A stretch of DNA of 64,000 nt. Origin: Antarcticimicrobium sediminis. Lineage in GTDB: Bacteria > Pseudomonadota > Alphaproteobacteria > Rhodobacterales > Rhodobacteraceae. Within the stretch, counting starts at the first letter, position 1. Every line of letters starts with the position of its first letter. The DNA lies in NCBI RefSeq assembly GCF_004348975.1, contig NZ_SMFP01000003.1, forward strand, positions 62,001-126,000. The letters are read 5' to 3'. A program made the position numbers and the translations under genes. The notes under the pieces are model-generated. The model ran no database searches and was not told the origin of the DNA. It was given only the letters and a program-made list of their open reading frames with translations. Shown here piece by piece: positions 19,103-28,128 of the stretch.

Positions 19103-20173
19103 TCATGCCGCGCCGCGGCCGCAGACCGGGCAATCGGCGCGCGGCTTCAGTGTGAATTTGCGCGTCTCGCCATAAAGCCCGTCATAAATCAGCATCTCGC
19201 CACGCAGGGGGGCACCGATGTCGGCGATCACCTTGACCGCCTCAAGCGCCATCATCGCGCCCACCACGCCGGGCAGCGGGGCGATCACCCCGGCCTCGGC
19301 ACAAGACGGGGCAAGACCGGGTGCGGGGGCCTGCGGAAAGATGCACTGATAGCAGGGCGCACCACGGGCCGGGTCAAACACGCTCAGCTGCCCCTCCCAC
19401 TGCGCCAGCGCGCCGGAAATCAGCGGTTTGCCCAGCGCCACGGCGGTGCGGTTGGCAAGATAGCGGGTCTCGAAATTGTCGGTGCCATCAAGGATCACGT
19501 CATATTCGGCAAAAAGATCGGCAGCGATCCCCGCGTCCAGACGGCGGTGATAGGGGCGGATGGTGACAAAGGGGTTCAGCGCCTCCAGCGCCGCCTGCGC
19601 CGAAAACACCTTTGGCATGCCGATCCGCGCCTCGGTATGGATCACCTGCCGTTGCAGGTTGGAGCCCTCGACCGTGTCGTCGTCGATCACCCCGAGGGTG
19701 CCGACCCCGGCAGCGGCAAGATAGAGCAACGCGGGCGAGCCGAGCCCCCCCGCCCCGATCACCAGAACACGCGCCTGTTTCAGCTTTTTCTGCCCGGGAC
19801 CGCCCAGTTCGCGCAGCACGATGTGGCGGGCGTATCGGCTGATCTCCGCCTCGGAAAAGGTGCCCTGCGCCGGTTTTATCTTGGCCTCTTCGCCTGTTTT
19901 CGCCCCCGCAGACTTCGCAACCGCCCGGCGCTTGAGCGCACGCACGCCAGAGCCATAGACCAGCGCGATCACACCCGCGCCGCCGAGCAGCAGCCAAAGC
20001 GCCGGTGACTGTCCAGTCGCCAGCCGCAGCGCATGGCCATCGGGCAGCGCCAGATGCAGCGCCAGAACGGCAAGGTACAACAGCCCGATCATCGCCCAGC
20101 GCAAACGTACAGGCAGCCCAGCGGCCCAGCCAATGGCCCAGAGCACGGCGGCCAGAACAAAGACCAGCAGCAT
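19103..20173 (-). CDS. ThiF/MoeB/HesA E1-like adenylyltransferase with N-terminal membrane domain
   Basis: Enzyme of the family that adenylates the C-terminal glycine of a ubiquitin-like sulfur carrier (MoaD, ThiS) for molybdopterin or thiamine synthesis. Residues about 105-356 are the E1-like domain: nucleotide motif VIGAGGLGSPALLYLAAAG, the RQVIHTEARIGMPK loop, DGTDNFETRYLAN, and paired CxxC zinc ligands (CYQC and CPVC near the C-terminus). About 95 extra residues at the N-terminus hold two or three hydrophobic segments and a basic linker, so the enzyme is presumably membrane-anchored. It is translationally coupled to dut (the dut TGA shares a base with this ATG). Which sulfur carrier it serves cannot be decided from this region. 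Confidence 0.85.
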   Translation of the reverse strand: MLLVFVLAAVLWAIGWAAGLPVRLRWAMIGLLYLAVLALHLALPDGHALRLATGQSPALWLLLGGAGVIALVYGSGVRALKRRAVAKSAGAKTGEEAKIKPAQGTFSEAEISRYARHIVLRELGGPGQKKLKQARVLVIGAGGLGSPALLYLAAAGVGTLGVIDDDTVEGSNLQRQVIHTEARIGMPKVFSAQAALEALNPFVTIRPYHRRLDAGIAADLFAEYDVILDGTDNFETRYLANRTAVALGKPLISGALAQWEGQLSVFDPARGAPCYQCIFPQAPAPGLAPSCAEAGVIAPLPGVVGAMMALEAVKVIADIGAPLRGEMLIYDGLYGETRKFTLKPRADCPVCGRGAA

Positions 20174-20628
20174 CAGTGCCGCCCTGTCGAGCCGAACCCG
20201 CCCGCCCCGCGCGCGGTCGCGCTCAGATCATCCGCCAACTCGAACCGCGCATGCACCACCGGGGCCACGACCATCTGGGCGATGCGGTCACCATGGGCGA
20301 TGCGAAAGGGCGCCTCCCCCGCATTCATCAAGATTACCCCCAGCGGCCCGCGATAATCGCTGTCGATGGTACCGGGGCTGTTGGGCAGGGTGATCCCGTG
20401 TTTCAACGCCAAGCCCGAGCGCGGGCGGATCTGCACCTCATAGCCCACGGGGATCTCGATCCGCAGCCCGGTGGGTACCAGTGCCCGCGCCCCGGGCTCC
20501 AGCACGATCTCGCCCCGGTCGGGCAGATTGGCGCGTAGGTCAGCCCCCGCCGCCCCCGGTGTTTCATAGCTGGGCAGCGGCACATCCCTGTCCGCGTCGG
20601 TGTCATGGATCACCGCGATTGCAACCAT
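20173..20628 (-). CDS. dut: dUTP pyrophosphatase
   Basis: Hydrolyses dUTP to dUMP and pyrophosphate, keeping uracil out of DNA and feeding dTMP synthesis. The 151-residue trimeric dUTPase has the five motifs in order: [32 protein letters not shown] with the catalytic aspartate, RIAQMVVAP, and the C-terminal GAGGFGSTG arm that closes over the active site. The start at 20628 is the only ATG giving a normal N-terminus; the frame runs far upstream into coaBC. It is the second gene of the run coaBC-dut-E1-like, 49 bases after coaBC. The coaBC-dut neighbourhood is conserved in many proteobacteria. Confidence 0.96.
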   Translation of the reverse strand: MVAIAVIHDTDADRDVPLPSYETPGAAGADLRANLPDRGEIVLEPGARALVPTGLRIEIPVGYEVQIRPRSGLALKHGITLPNSPGTIDSDYRGPLGVILMNAGEAPFRIAHGDRIAQMVVAPVVHARFELADDLSATARGAGGFGSTGRH

Positions 20629-20677
20629 CGGCCTTGGCCCCTTGTTCTGTTCCGATTCCTGTCTGCGCTTGCGGCCC

Positions 20678-21874
20678 CTAACCGGCCAGCGCCGCCGCGA
20701 TACGCTGCGCCAGCCGCTCGGCCACCGCCGCTTTGCCCATGCGCGGCCACTCCTCGTTGCCCGCATCGGTGATCAGGGTGACGGCATTCTCGGTGCCGCC
20801 CATGATCCCGGTCGCCGGGCTCACGTCATTGGCGACGATCCAGTCGCAGCCCTTGCGCGCGCGCTTGGCGGTGGCATTCTCGATCACATCGTTGGTCTCG
20901 GCGGCAAAGCCCACCACCAGCCCCGGCCGCCCCGCGCCCATCCGCGACACGGTCTTGAGGATGTCGGGATTCTCGGCAAATTCCAGCTTGGGCAGGCCGT
21001 CATGGCTTTTCTTCAGCTTGCGATCCGAGGCGCTGGCGACGCGCCAGTCGGCCACGGCAGCGGCAAAGACCCCGGCATCGGCGGGCAGCGCCACCTCGAC
21101 CGCCACCAGCATCTGTTGTGCGGTTTCCACCGCCACCACCTCGACCCCTTGCGGCGGTGCCACCTCGGCCGGGCCGGTGACAAAGACCACCTGCGCGCCC
21201 AAAGCGGCCAGTGCGGCGGCGATGGCCGTGCCCTGCGCCCCGGAGGAGCGGTTGGCGATATAGCGCACCGGGTCAATCGGCTCATGCGTCGGGCCAGAGG
21301 TAACGATGATGCGCTTGCCCACCAGCGGCCCGGCGGCAAACTGCGCCGCAACCGCCGCAACGATCTCGGCGGGTTCTGCCATCCGTCCGGGGCCAAATTC
21401 ACCACAGGCCATCGCGCCGTCGTTGGGCCCGACAAAGGTGATCCCGTCCTGCTCCAGTTGCGCCCGGTTGCGCGCGGTCGCCGGATGCGCCCACATGCGC
21501 ACATTCATCGCCGGGGCCAGCAGAACCGGGGTGTCGGTGGCCAAAAGCAGGGTCGAGGCCAGGTCATCGGCAAGCCCGCCCGCCATCTTGGCCATCAGAT
21601 CCGCCGTCGCCGGGGCCACCACCACCAGATCGGCGCTACGCGACAGTTGGATATGGCCCATCTCGGCCTCGTCGGTCAGATCGAACAGATCGCGATGAAC
21701 CTTGTGCCCGGCCAGCGCCGAAACCGACAGCGGCGTGACGAACTGTTCCCCGCCCCGGGTCAGAACCGGGGTTACCTGCGCGCCGCGCTCCTGCAGACGG
21801 CGGATCAGCTCCAGCGATTTATAAGCGGCGATCCCGCCCCCGATGATCAGCAAAATGCGCTTTTCGGCCAGCAT
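20678..21874 (-). CDS. coaBC: Bifunctional phosphopantothenoylcysteine decarboxylase / phosphopantothenate-cysteine ligase
   Basis: Two consecutive steps of coenzyme A synthesis: CTP-dependent coupling of phosphopantothenate to cysteine, then FMN-dependent decarboxylation to phosphopantetheine. The 398-residue protein has the N-terminal CoaC flavoprotein domain with catalytic His74, Asn124 (PAMNVRMW) and Cys157 ([13 protein letters not shown]), and the C-terminal CoaB domain ([22 protein letters not shown] dimerisation/CTP region in [11 protein letters not shown] form, and AAVADWR). A GGAG ribosome site precedes the ATG at 21874. It probably heads the operon with dut and the E1-like gene; the ChaN-like gene ends 90 bases upstream. 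Confidence 0.96.
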   Translation of the reverse strand: MLAEKRILLIIGGGIAAYKSLELIRRLQERGAQVTPVLTRGGEQFVTPLSVSALAGHKVHRDLFDLTDEAEMGHIQLSRSADLVVVAPATADLMAKMAGGLADDLASTLLLATDTPVLLAPAMNVRMWAHPATARNRAQLEQDGITFVGPNDGAMACGEFGPGRMAEPAEIVAAVAAQFAAGPLVGKRIIVTSGPTHEPIDPVRYIANRSSGAQGTAIAAALAALGAQVVFVTGPAEVAPPQGVEVVAVETAQQMLVAVEVALPADAGVFAAAVADWRVASASDRKLKKSHDGLPKLEFAENPDILKTVSRMGAGRPGLVVGFAAETNDVIENATAKRARKGCDWIVANDVSPATGIMGGTENAVTLITDAGNEEWPRMGKAAVAERLAQRIAAALAG

Positions 21875-21964
21875 GTCCGCAAGTCTCCCGTGTTGCGCCG
21901 GCCCCTCCGGCCGCGCCCAAGCCTAGGCAAGCGCGCGCTGATCCGCCAGAGGAGAATGCGCCGC

Positions 21965-22783
21965 TCAGCCGCCCTTGGAGAAGGCGGCGCAGGGATCGGG
22001 GCGCTCGGTCGCGGGGCCATCCAGCACCGCGTCGAACTCTCCCGAAACCTGCCCCGCCTCAGACTGTCCAAGCGTAAACAGCGCAACATCCGGCGCGGCG
22101 CGGCGCAGATAGACCGGCGCACCACGATCCGCACGGGCATGGCCGTTGCCGGTGATCACCGCGACCGGCCCGCCGGTCTCGTTCAGCGCGCGCAATGCCG
22201 TGCGGGCCAGCACCGCATCGCGCAGGCGCTGGATGTCGACCATGTCCGGCAGGATCTTTTCGGGCAGGGCGTTGCAATGGTTTTCCATCTGATCGGCCTC
22301 GCGCGCGGCCTGTTCCGCCTGTGGCAACGGCGCGCCCAGCCCGTACCGCGCCGCACCCTCGCCAAAGGCCGTTGCTGCGCCGGTTTCCATCACCGCGCGC
22401 GCGGCGCTGCGCGGCACCAACGCACCATAGTGCACCGCCCCGGCGGCGGCCTGAAACACCGGCAGATACTGCGCCAACGGAGGCCAGCCAGAACTGGCCC
22501 AACCGGTCGCCGCCTCCAACGCCAGCGGATCACCGATCACCGCCGCATCCAGCCCCGCTGCCTGCTCGGCGGTGAGCATTTCCCAGACCACCGCGCGCGG
22601 CGCCAAAGCCGCCACCGCCGCCGCCTGCACCCGGTGATGCGCCGGGTTGTCATGGATCTCGCCCAAGAACACCACGTCGGCGCGCGCCATCACCGCAAGC
22701 ACGTCGTCCGGCACCGCGACGGCCCCGACGGGGGCCGCCCTTGCCATGACCGTCAGGCTCAGAACAATCAGAAATCTTATCAT
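21965..22783 (-). CDS. ChaN-family haem-binding lipoprotein-like protein
   Basis: A 272-residue exported protein of the ChaN/DUF399 family (Tiki/EreA-like fold), members of which bind haem and are iron-regulated. The N-terminus is a signal peptide (about 16 residues, MARA-A junction). The family signature GEIHDNPAHH appears at about 41-50, and a later VITGNGHARADRG stretch resembles the second conserved block. No lipobox cysteine is visible, so it is probably soluble and periplasmic rather than a lipoprotein. Its ATG overlaps the rpoH2 stop by four bases, an arrangement that would place it under the stress regulation of rpoH2. The exact role in iron uptake is not shown by the sequence. Confidence 0.8.
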   Translation of the reverse strand: MIRFLIVLSLTVMARAAPVGAVAVPDDVLAVMARADVVFLGEIHDNPAHHRVQAAAVAALAPRAVVWEMLTAEQAAGLDAAVIGDPLALEAATGWASSGWPPLAQYLPVFQAAAGAVHYGALVPRSAARAVMETGAATAFGEGAARYGLGAPLPQAEQAAREADQMENHCNALPEKILPDMVDIQRLRDAVLARTALRALNETGGPVAVITGNGHARADRGAPVYLRRAAPDVALFTLGQSEAGQVSGEFDAVLDGPATERPDPCAAFSKGG

Positions 22784-23658
22784 ACGAGAAAGTGTTGCAC
22801 CTCGCGCGACTGGGCTTCAAGGGTCTTGCGCATCTTCTGGAAGGCCACCACCTCCAGTTGTCGCACCCGTTCCTTTGACAGGCCCAGTTCATTCCCAAGG
22901 CTTTCCAAGGTGCGCGGGTCTTCGCGCAGCTTGCGTTCGCGCACGATCAGCCGTTCGCGCGCATTGAGCGCCTGCAGCGCCACGACCAGCCAGTCGCGCA
23001 GCCGGGCGGTATCATGTCTGTCCTCGACAAGTTCGGCGCTCTGGGCGCTGTCATCCTCCAGCGTGTCGATCCATTCCCGCCCGTCCTCGTCGGCGGACTG
23101 CACCGCATTGAGCGAAAAGTCCGACCCGGCGAGCCGCCCCTCCATCATCTCCACATCCCGCAATGGCACGCCGACCTCAGTCGCGATCATCTGATGCAAC
23201 TGGTGGCGGTCCAGCACCTCGCCCTGCGTCGCCGCCTCGCGCTCCAGCTTGGCCTGCACCCGGCGCATGTTGAAGAACAGCGATTTCTGGCTGCTGGTGC
23301 TGCCGGTGCGCACCATGGACCAGTTGCGCATTACGTAATCCTGAACGCTGGCCTTGATCCACCACACCGCATAGGTCGAGAACCGCACGCCGCGATCAGG
23401 ATCGAATTTTTCGGCCGCCTTCATCAGGCCCAGTCCGGCCTCTTGAATCAGATCGTTCATCGGCGCGCCATAGCGGCGAAACTTGGCCGCCATCGAGATC
23501 GCCAGCCGCATATAGGCGGTGATCAGCCGGTGCAACGCCGCCTCGTCGCGCTCATCACGCCAAGCATAGGCCAGTTTCAGCTCAGTCTCTGCATCCAGAA
23601 ACTCCGCCTTCATCGCCCGCCGCGACAGCGACATGTCATCCGTCCAACGCTGTGCCAT
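22780..23658 (-). CDS. rpoH2: RNA polymerase sigma-32 family factor, RpoH2 type
   Basis: Alternative sigma factor for heat-shock and photo-oxidative stress genes. The 292-residue protein has sigma region 2 (LITAYMRLAISMAAKFRRYG, the DLIQEAGLGLMKAAEKFD core-binding motif and FSTYAVWWIKASVQDYV), the RpoH box as QKSLFFNMRRVQAKL, and region 4 with a helix-turn-helix (TLESLGNELGLSKERVRQLE). The N-terminus lacks the NRYLQEIRKFPML segment usual in RpoH1, so RpoH2 is the better call. The ATG at 23658 has a strong GGAGGGGG upstream; the frame is open further but has no support there. In Rhodobacter sphaeroides RpoH2 is controlled by the RpoE/ChrR singlet-oxygen system, and a candidate RpoE promoter lies upstream here. 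Confidence 0.9.
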   Translation of the reverse strand: MAQRWTDDMSLSRRAMKAEFLDAETELKLAYAWRDERDEAALHRLITAYMRLAISMAAKFRRYGAPMNDLIQEAGLGLMKAAEKFDPDRGVRFSTYAVWWIKASVQDYVMRNWSMVRTGSTSSQKSLFFNMRRVQAKLEREAATQGEVLDRHQLHQMIATEVGVPLRDVEMMEGRLAGSDFSLNAVQSADEDGREWIDTLEDDSAQSAELVEDRHDTARLRDWLVVALQALNARERLIVRERKLREDPRTLESLGNELGLSKERVRQLEVVAFQKMRKTLEAQSREVQHFLV

Positions 23659-23711
23659 ATTTCCCCCTCCATCCGCCTCGACAGTGCCGCATCTTGTCTG
23701 ACACTCCATAC

Positions 23712-23741
23712 GTGCTACGCAGGCCGGACTTGAGCGGATCA
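23712..23741 (-). promoter_or_regulatory. Candidate RpoE (ECF) promoter of rpoH2
   Basis: On the minus strand TGATCC (23741-23736) and TAGCAC (23717-23712) are separated by exactly 18 bases; a transcript would begin about 45 bases before the rpoH2 ATG. As I recall, Rhodobacter RpoE promoters have TGATCC at -35 and a -10 element beginning TA at this spacing. The -10 match is partial. Confidence 0.5.
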
Positions 23742-23755
23742 CAAAAAGGCAAAAC

Positions 23756-24277
23756 ATGTCTTCGGGACTTACATTTATACTCGGAGGAGCCGCTTCAGGC
23801 AAATCCGAATTTGCCGAGATCCTCGCCCGGACCTCGGGAAAACCGCTGCACTACTTGGCCACATCACAACCTTTTGATCACGAGATGCGCCAAAAGGTCG
23901 ACATTCATCGCGCCCGCCGTGGCACCGATTGGACGACGCATGAGGCCCCGCTTGAGCTTGCGCCGGTGCTAGAGGCCCTTCCGACAGGGGCGATCTGCCT
24001 GCTCGATTGCGCGACCTTCTGGCTCAGCAACCACATGATGGCCGAAAGCGATCTCGACGCGGCGCAGTCACGACTGCTACGGGCGCTCTCGGACTGCCCG
24101 GCAGCGGTGATCGTCGTCTCGAACGAGGTGGGTCAGGGCATCGTGCCCGCCGATGCGCTGTCACGCCGCTTTCGCGAGGCGCAGGGCCGGCTCAACATCG
24201 CGCTCGCCGCACGGGCCGATCTGGTGGTGCAGGTGGTCGCCGGGCTGCCCAATGTGCTGAAGGGGAAACTGCCATGA
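23756..24277 (+). CDS. cobP: Adenosylcobinamide kinase / adenosylcobinamide-phosphate guanylyltransferase
   Basis: Phosphorylates adenosylcobinamide and adds GMP to give adenosyl-GDP-cobinamide, assembling the lower part of coenzyme B12. The 173-residue protein begins with the nucleotide loop GGAASGKS (residues 10-17) and continues with the conserved HRARRG block, LLDCATFWLSN and VSNEVGQGIVP. An AAGG lies upstream of the ATG at 23756. It overlaps the phosphatase gene by four bases (ATGA), so the two form a translationally coupled pair. The product supports B12-dependent enzymes such as the ethylmalonyl-CoA mutase encoded 30 kb away. Confidence 0.94.
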   Translation: MSSGLTFILGGAASGKSEFAEILARTSGKPLHYLATSQPFDHEMRQKVDIHRARRGTDWTTHEAPLELAPVLEALPTGAICLLDCATFWLSNHMMAESDLDAAQSRLLRALSDCPAAVIVVSNEVGQGIVPADALSRRFREAQGRLNIALAARADLVVQVVAGLPNVLKGKLP

Positions 24278-24852
24278 CCCGGCTGCATCTGGTCCGACAC
24301 GGCCCGACCCACGCCAAGGCCATGGTCGGCTGGTCCGACCTGCCCGCCGATCTGTCCGACCATGCCGCGCTGGCGCGACTCGCGGCGCATCTGCCGGAAA
24401 CGGCGGCGGTCATCTCCTCTGATCTGTCCCGCGCCACAGCAACGGCGGACGCCATTCAGGGCCCCCGCCACCGCCTGCCCCACCACCGCGCCCTGCGCGA
24501 AATCAATTTCGGCCAATGGGAGCTGCGCAGCTACCGCGAGATCGAGGCCGAAGATCCCGATCTCGCCCGCGCCTATTGGCAAACTCCGGGCGATACCCGC
24601 CCCCCCGATGGCGAAAGCTGGAACGAGGTCCGCACCCGTGTGGATGCCGCCATTGACGCGCTGATCGCCCAGCACGCGGACGGCGATCTGATCGTGGTGG
24701 CCCATTTCGGCGTGATCCTGACCCAGGTCCAACGCGCGCTCGCGCTCGATGCCGAACAGGCCTTCGGGCACCGCATCGACAACCTCTCGGTGACCGAGAT
24801 CACCCGCACCACCGAGGGCTGGCAGGTCGGGCGGATCAATCACCTTGCGTGA
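24274..24852 (+). CDS. Histidine phosphatase, probably alpha-ribazole phosphatase (CobC-like)
   Basis: A 192-residue member of the phosphoglycerate-mutase/acid phosphatase superfamily. The catalytic LVRHGPT motif starts at residue 5, with the second conserved arginine in SDLSRATATA, the REINFGQWE block, and the second histidine in VVAHFGVIL. Because it is translationally coupled to cobP, dephosphorylation of alpha-ribazole phosphate or of cobalamin 5'-phosphate in B12 synthesis is the most likely role; sequence alone would allow another phosphomonoesterase. The upstream extension of the frame overlaps cobP and is rejected. Confidence 0.85.
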   Translation: MTRLHLVRHGPTHAKAMVGWSDLPADLSDHAALARLAAHLPETAAVISSDLSRATATADAIQGPRHRLPHHRALREINFGQWELRSYREIEAEDPDLARAYWQTPGDTRPPDGESWNEVRTRVDAAIDALIAQHADGDLIVVAHFGVILTQVQRALALDAEQAFGHRIDNLSVTEITRTTEGWQVGRINHLA

Positions 24853-24910
24853 CGCGCCGGCGCACAAATCATCATTTTGTGCCCGGCCCGACCCGGCCTA
24901 AGCTTTGCCC

Positions 24911-25612
24911 ATGACATACGATCTTTTCCTCGGCGACCGGATGTATTCAAGCTGGTCCCTGCGCGGTTGGTTGATGCTCGAGAAATTCGGCCTCCCCTAC
25001 CGCCCCCATATGGTCGGCCTCTACTCGGGCACCATGGCAACCGACCTCGCACCGCTGGCCCCCGCGCGCCTTGTTCCGGTGCTGCGCACACCAGACGGGA
25101 CCATTGTGGGCGAAACCCTCGCCATGGCCGAAACCTTGGCCGAACGTCACCCGCAGGCGGGGCTCTGGCCCGCCGATCCCGCCGCCCGCGCCACCGCGCG
25201 CTGGCTCTGCGCCGAGATGGCCACCGGCTTTGCCGCCCTGCGGGCCGTCTGCCCGATGCAGCTTCAGCGCCAATATCAAGGCTTTGCCCCCACTGCGGCG
25301 GTTGTGGAGGATCTGGCCCGGCTGGACACAATCTGGACCCATGCCCGCGCCATCTCGGGCCAAACCGTCTCTGGCCAAACCGGGGGCTGGCTCTTTGGCG
25401 CCTACAGCCTCGCGGATGTGTTCTATACCCCGGTCGCGGCCCGGCTTGTCGGCTATGACCTGCCGATCAGCGACGCCGCGCGCGCCTACGCCACGGCGCT
25501 GCTGTCTGATCCGGCGGTGCGCGAATGGCGCCAACAGGCGCGAGAGGTCACATATGACCCCGAACCCTATGCCTGCGACTTGCCCGCAACCGCATGGCCG
25601 ATTGCGGACTGA
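24911..25612 (+). CDS. Glutathione S-transferase family protein
   Basis: A 233-residue soluble protein with the two-domain GST layout: thioredoxin-like N-terminal domain with YSSWSLRG, where serine is the probable glutathione-activating residue, the VPVLRTPDG cis-proline segment and GETLAMAE, followed by an all-helical C-terminal domain (LFGAYSLADVFYTPV matches the conserved N-capping region). The ATG at 24911 is preferred over an in-frame TTG two codons earlier. Substrate is unknown; Roseobacters carry many such genes for detoxification or aromatic ring metabolism. It is not visibly part of an operon; the gap to comM holds a hairpin and the 22-bp motif. Confidence 0.88.
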   Translation: MTYDLFLGDRMYSSWSLRGWLMLEKFGLPYRPHMVGLYSGTMATDLAPLAPARLVPVLRTPDGTIVGETLAMAETLAERHPQAGLWPADPAARATARWLCAEMATGFAALRAVCPMQLQRQYQGFAPTAAVVEDLARLDTIWTHARAISGQTVSGQTGGWLFGAYSLADVFYTPVAARLVGYDLPISDAARAYATALLSDPAVREWRQQAREVTYDPEPYACDLPATAWPIAD

Positions 25613-25620
25613 CCCCGCCG

Positions 25621-25642
25621 CTTCTTCTTCGCCCAAATACTC
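25621..25642. repeat. 22-bp motif, copy 2 of 3
   Basis: CTTCTTCTT-N4-CAAATACTC with N4 = CGCC, nine bases after the GST stop. A nine-pair hairpin follows six bases later at 25649-25672. Eighteen of 22 positions are the same in all three copies. Confidence 0.75.
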
Positions 25643-25648
25643 AAATCC

Positions 25649-25672
25649 AACGGTGCCCCTTGCGGCGCCGTT
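25649..25672 (+). terminator. Hairpin after the GST gene
   Basis: AACGGTGCC pairs with GGCGCCGTT (one G-T pair) around a CCTTGC loop and is followed by AACCCTTTCTC. It is 36 bases after the stop codon and before comM. Confidence 0.6.
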
Positions 25673-25712
25673 AACCCTTTCTCAACCACACGCCCGCTAG
25701 CGATGGTCACAC

Positions 25713-27254
25713 ATGCTTCCTCACACGGGGACCGGACCCATCGTCTCACGCGCCTATACCGTCGCCTTTCAAGGGGTCGAGGCCCGGCTGGTCGAGGTGC
25801 AATGCGCCGTCGCCGCCGGACTGCCCGCCTTTGCCATCGTCGGCCTGCCCGACAAGGCGGTCTCCGAGGCCCGCGACCGGGTGCGTAGCGCGCTCAGCGC
25901 ACTGGCCATCGCGCTGCCGGCCAAGCGGATCACCGTCAACCTGTCGCCCGCCGACCTGCCCAAGGAGGGCAGCCATTTTGATCTACCGATCGCGGTGGCG
26001 CTGCTCGCCGCGCTCGGGATTATCCCCGACGACATGGCCGAAACCGCCGTGGCCCTGGGCGAGCTTTCGCTTGACGGCACGCTGATCGCGGTGCCCGGAG
26101 CCCTGCCCGCCGCCATGACTGCCGCGCAAGAGGGGCGTAGCCTGCTCTGCCCCGCCGCCTGCGGCGCCGAGGCCGCCTGGGTCGGCGATTGCCAGGTGAT
26201 CGGCGCTGAAAGTCTGGGCGCGGTCATCCGCCACGCCACCGGTCAGGCCGCGATCCCCCCGGCTGAACCGGGCGAAGTGCAACAGGCCCCGACCAACCGA
26301 GACCTGCGCGACGTCAAAGGCCAGGAACGGGCCAAACGCGCGCTGGAAATCGCCGCCGCCGGGCGTCACCACCTGATGCTGGTCGGCACGCCCGGATCCG
26401 GAAAATCCATGCTGGCGGCCCGCTTGCCGGGGGTGCTGCCGCCCCTCACCGCGCCCGAGGCGCTGGAAACCTCGATGATCCAATCGCTTTGCGGCGTGTT
26501 GGAAGAGGGCGGGATCAGCCGCACCCGCCCGTTTCGCGAACCGCATCACACCGCCTCGATGGCCGCCATCGTCGGTGGGGGTCGCCGCGCCCGACCGGGC
26601 GAAATCAGCTTGGCGCATAACGGCGTATTGTTCATGGACGAATTCCCCGAATTTTCGCGCACCGTGCTGGAAACCCTGCGCCAACCGATCGAGGCGGGCG
26701 AGGTGATGGTGGCCCGCGCCAACGCCCATGTGACCTATCCCTGCCGTTTTTTGCTGGTGGCCGCCGCCAACCCCTGCAAATGCGGCTATCTCTCCGATCC
26801 CGCCCGCGCCTGTGCCCGGGTGCCGCAATGCGGCGCCGATTATCTCGGGCGTATCTCCGGGCCACTGATGGACCGCTTTGACCTGCGGGTCGAGGTGCCC
26901 CCGGTCGCCTTCACCGATCTCGACCTGCCCGCCAATGGCGAAACATCCGAAACAGTCGCGGCGCGGGTCGCGGCGGCGCGAACGGTGCAGGCAAGGCGGT
27001 TTGCCGATCTTCCCGGCCTGCGCCAGAATGCCGATGCCGAAGGCGGGGTGCTGGACCAGATCGCAGCCCCCGATGCCGAGGGGCGCGCCCTGCTTACCAA
27101 GGCCGCCGAACGGTTCGGCCTTTCGGCGCGCGGCTATCACCGCATCCTGCGGGTGGCGCGCACCATCGCCGATCTCGACGGCGCGCAGGACGTCCGCCGC
27201 CCGCATCTGGCCGAGGCGCTCAGCTTCCGGCTGACGGCGCAACTCTCTGCCTGA
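25713..27254 (+). CDS. comM: YifB/ComM family AAA+ Mg-chelatase-like ATPase
   Basis: A 513-residue protein of the family that includes ComM, a hexameric helicase promoting branch migration when donor DNA is integrated during natural transformation. The N-terminal third is the ChlI-like domain (GLPAFAIVGLPDKAVSEARDRVRSA), the central AAA+ domain has Walker A GTPGSGKS at 225-232 and Walker B GVLFMDEF near 305, and the C-terminal domain has NPCKCGY and the C-terminal helical lid (GLSARGYHRILRVARTIADL). It is widespread in bacteria not known to be transformable, so a general recombination role is also possible. Its last 35 bases overlap the end of the convergent esterase gene. Confidence 0.92.
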   Translation: MLPHTGTGPIVSRAYTVAFQGVEARLVEVQCAVAAGLPAFAIVGLPDKAVSEARDRVRSALSALAIALPAKRITVNLSPADLPKEGSHFDLPIAVALLAALGIIPDDMAETAVALGELSLDGTLIAVPGALPAAMTAAQEGRSLLCPAACGAEAAWVGDCQVIGAESLGAVIRHATGQAAIPPAEPGEVQQAPTNRDLRDVKGQERAKRALEIAAAGRHHLMLVGTPGSGKSMLAARLPGVLPPLTAPEALETSMIQSLCGVLEEGGISRTRPFREPHHTASMAAIVGGGRRARPGEISLAHNGVLFMDEFPEFSRTVLETLRQPIEAGEVMVARANAHVTYPCRFLLVAAANPCKCGYLSDPARACARVPQCGADYLGRISGPLMDRFDLRVEVPPVAFTDLDLPANGETSETVAARVAAARTVQARRFADLPGLRQNADAEGGVLDQIAAPDAEGRALLTKAAERFGLSARGYHRILRVARTIADLDGAQDVRRPHLAEALSFRLTAQLSA

Positions 27255-28128
27255 TCCAACCCGCCAAGGCACGCAGCGTCGCCTCCCCCTCTGGCAAATA
27301 GCGCCAGAAAAAGGGCCAGACATGCGGCAGATCACCGGCGATGACCTCGGCCACCGTGACCCCCTGCCCGCGCAGATGCGCCGCCATGCGTCGCGTGTCG
27401 TCAAGCATGATCTCAGTCCGCCCCACGGTCAGCCAGACCGGCCCGGCCCCGGCAAACCCGGCAAACAACGGCGAGGCCCGCGAATCGCGCGGATCGGCCC
27501 CTTGCAGATACATCTGTGCCATATCCTGCGTCCGCTCTGCCGGCAGCATCACGTCGCAGGCGACATTGGCCTGAAGACTGGCCCCCGAAAAGGTAAGATC
27601 GCTCAGCGGGGAAAAGGCAAAGCATCCCGCCGGCCGATCCGCCCCCCGCGCGCAGAGATCGCCCAGCAACGCCAGCGCCAAGCCACCACCGGCGCTGTCC
27701 CCGCCAAGCACGATCTGCCCCGGCGCTACCCCCCGCGCCAAAAGCGTCTCATAGGCCACCCGGGCATCTTCCAGCGCGGCGGGAAAAGGGTGCTCGGGGG
27801 CCAAGCGATAGACCGGCATCAAAACCGGCAACCCCGCCAGTTGCGCCAGTCGCGCCGCCAAGCCCTTGTGGGTCTCCGGGGCGCCAAAGACAAAGGCGCC
27901 GCCGTGAAAATAGAGGATCACCGGCCCCGCCCCCGACGCCGCCGACGCCCCGCCCAGCCAGAGACCGCCCGGCACAGCCGTCACCTGCACCCCGCGAGGC
28001 GGCGGAAAAAACAGCCGCGCCCGGCGGTGAAACCGGGCGCGCAGGGCATCAGGATCAACGACACGGGCCAGGTAACGCTTTTCGGTCAACCGCAGGATCA
28101 GGTTGAGGACACCTCGCTGCCAGCTCAT
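27220..28128 (-). CDS. Alpha/beta hydrolase of the hormone-sensitive lipase family
   Basis: A 302-residue esterase. The oxyanion-hole motif HGGAF, the nucleophile motif GDSAGG, an aspartate in the DDTRRMA region and a histidine near LPHVWPFF supply a full catalytic set of the HSL (bacterial type IV lipase) family. No signal peptide, so probably cytoplasmic; the natural ester is unknown. Its ATG overlaps the gshB stop by four bases, which suggests cotranscription downstream of glutathione synthetase. The 3' end overlaps the convergent comM gene by 35 bases. Confidence 0.88.
   Translation of the reverse strand: MSWQRGVLNLILRLTEKRYLARVVDPDALRARFHRRARLFFPPPRGVQVTAVPGGLWLGGASAASGAGPVILYFHGGAFVFGAPETHKGLAARLAQLAGLPVLMPVYRLAPEHPFPAALEDARVAYETLLARGVAPGQIVLGGDSAGGGLALALLGDLCARGADRPAGCFAFSPLSDLTFSGASLQANVACDVMLPAERTQDMAQMYLQGADPRDSRASPLFAGFAGAGPVWLTVGRTEIMLDDTRRMAAHLRGQGVTVAEVIAGDLPHVWPFFWRYLPEGEATLRALAGWIRQRVAPSAGS

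Noticed and set aside
20600-23194. 864-codon plus-strand frame opposite dut, coaBC, the ChaN-like gene and rpoH2
   Set aside because: Arg/His/Gly-rich antisense shadow produced by GC-rich third positions of four recognisable minus-strand genes.
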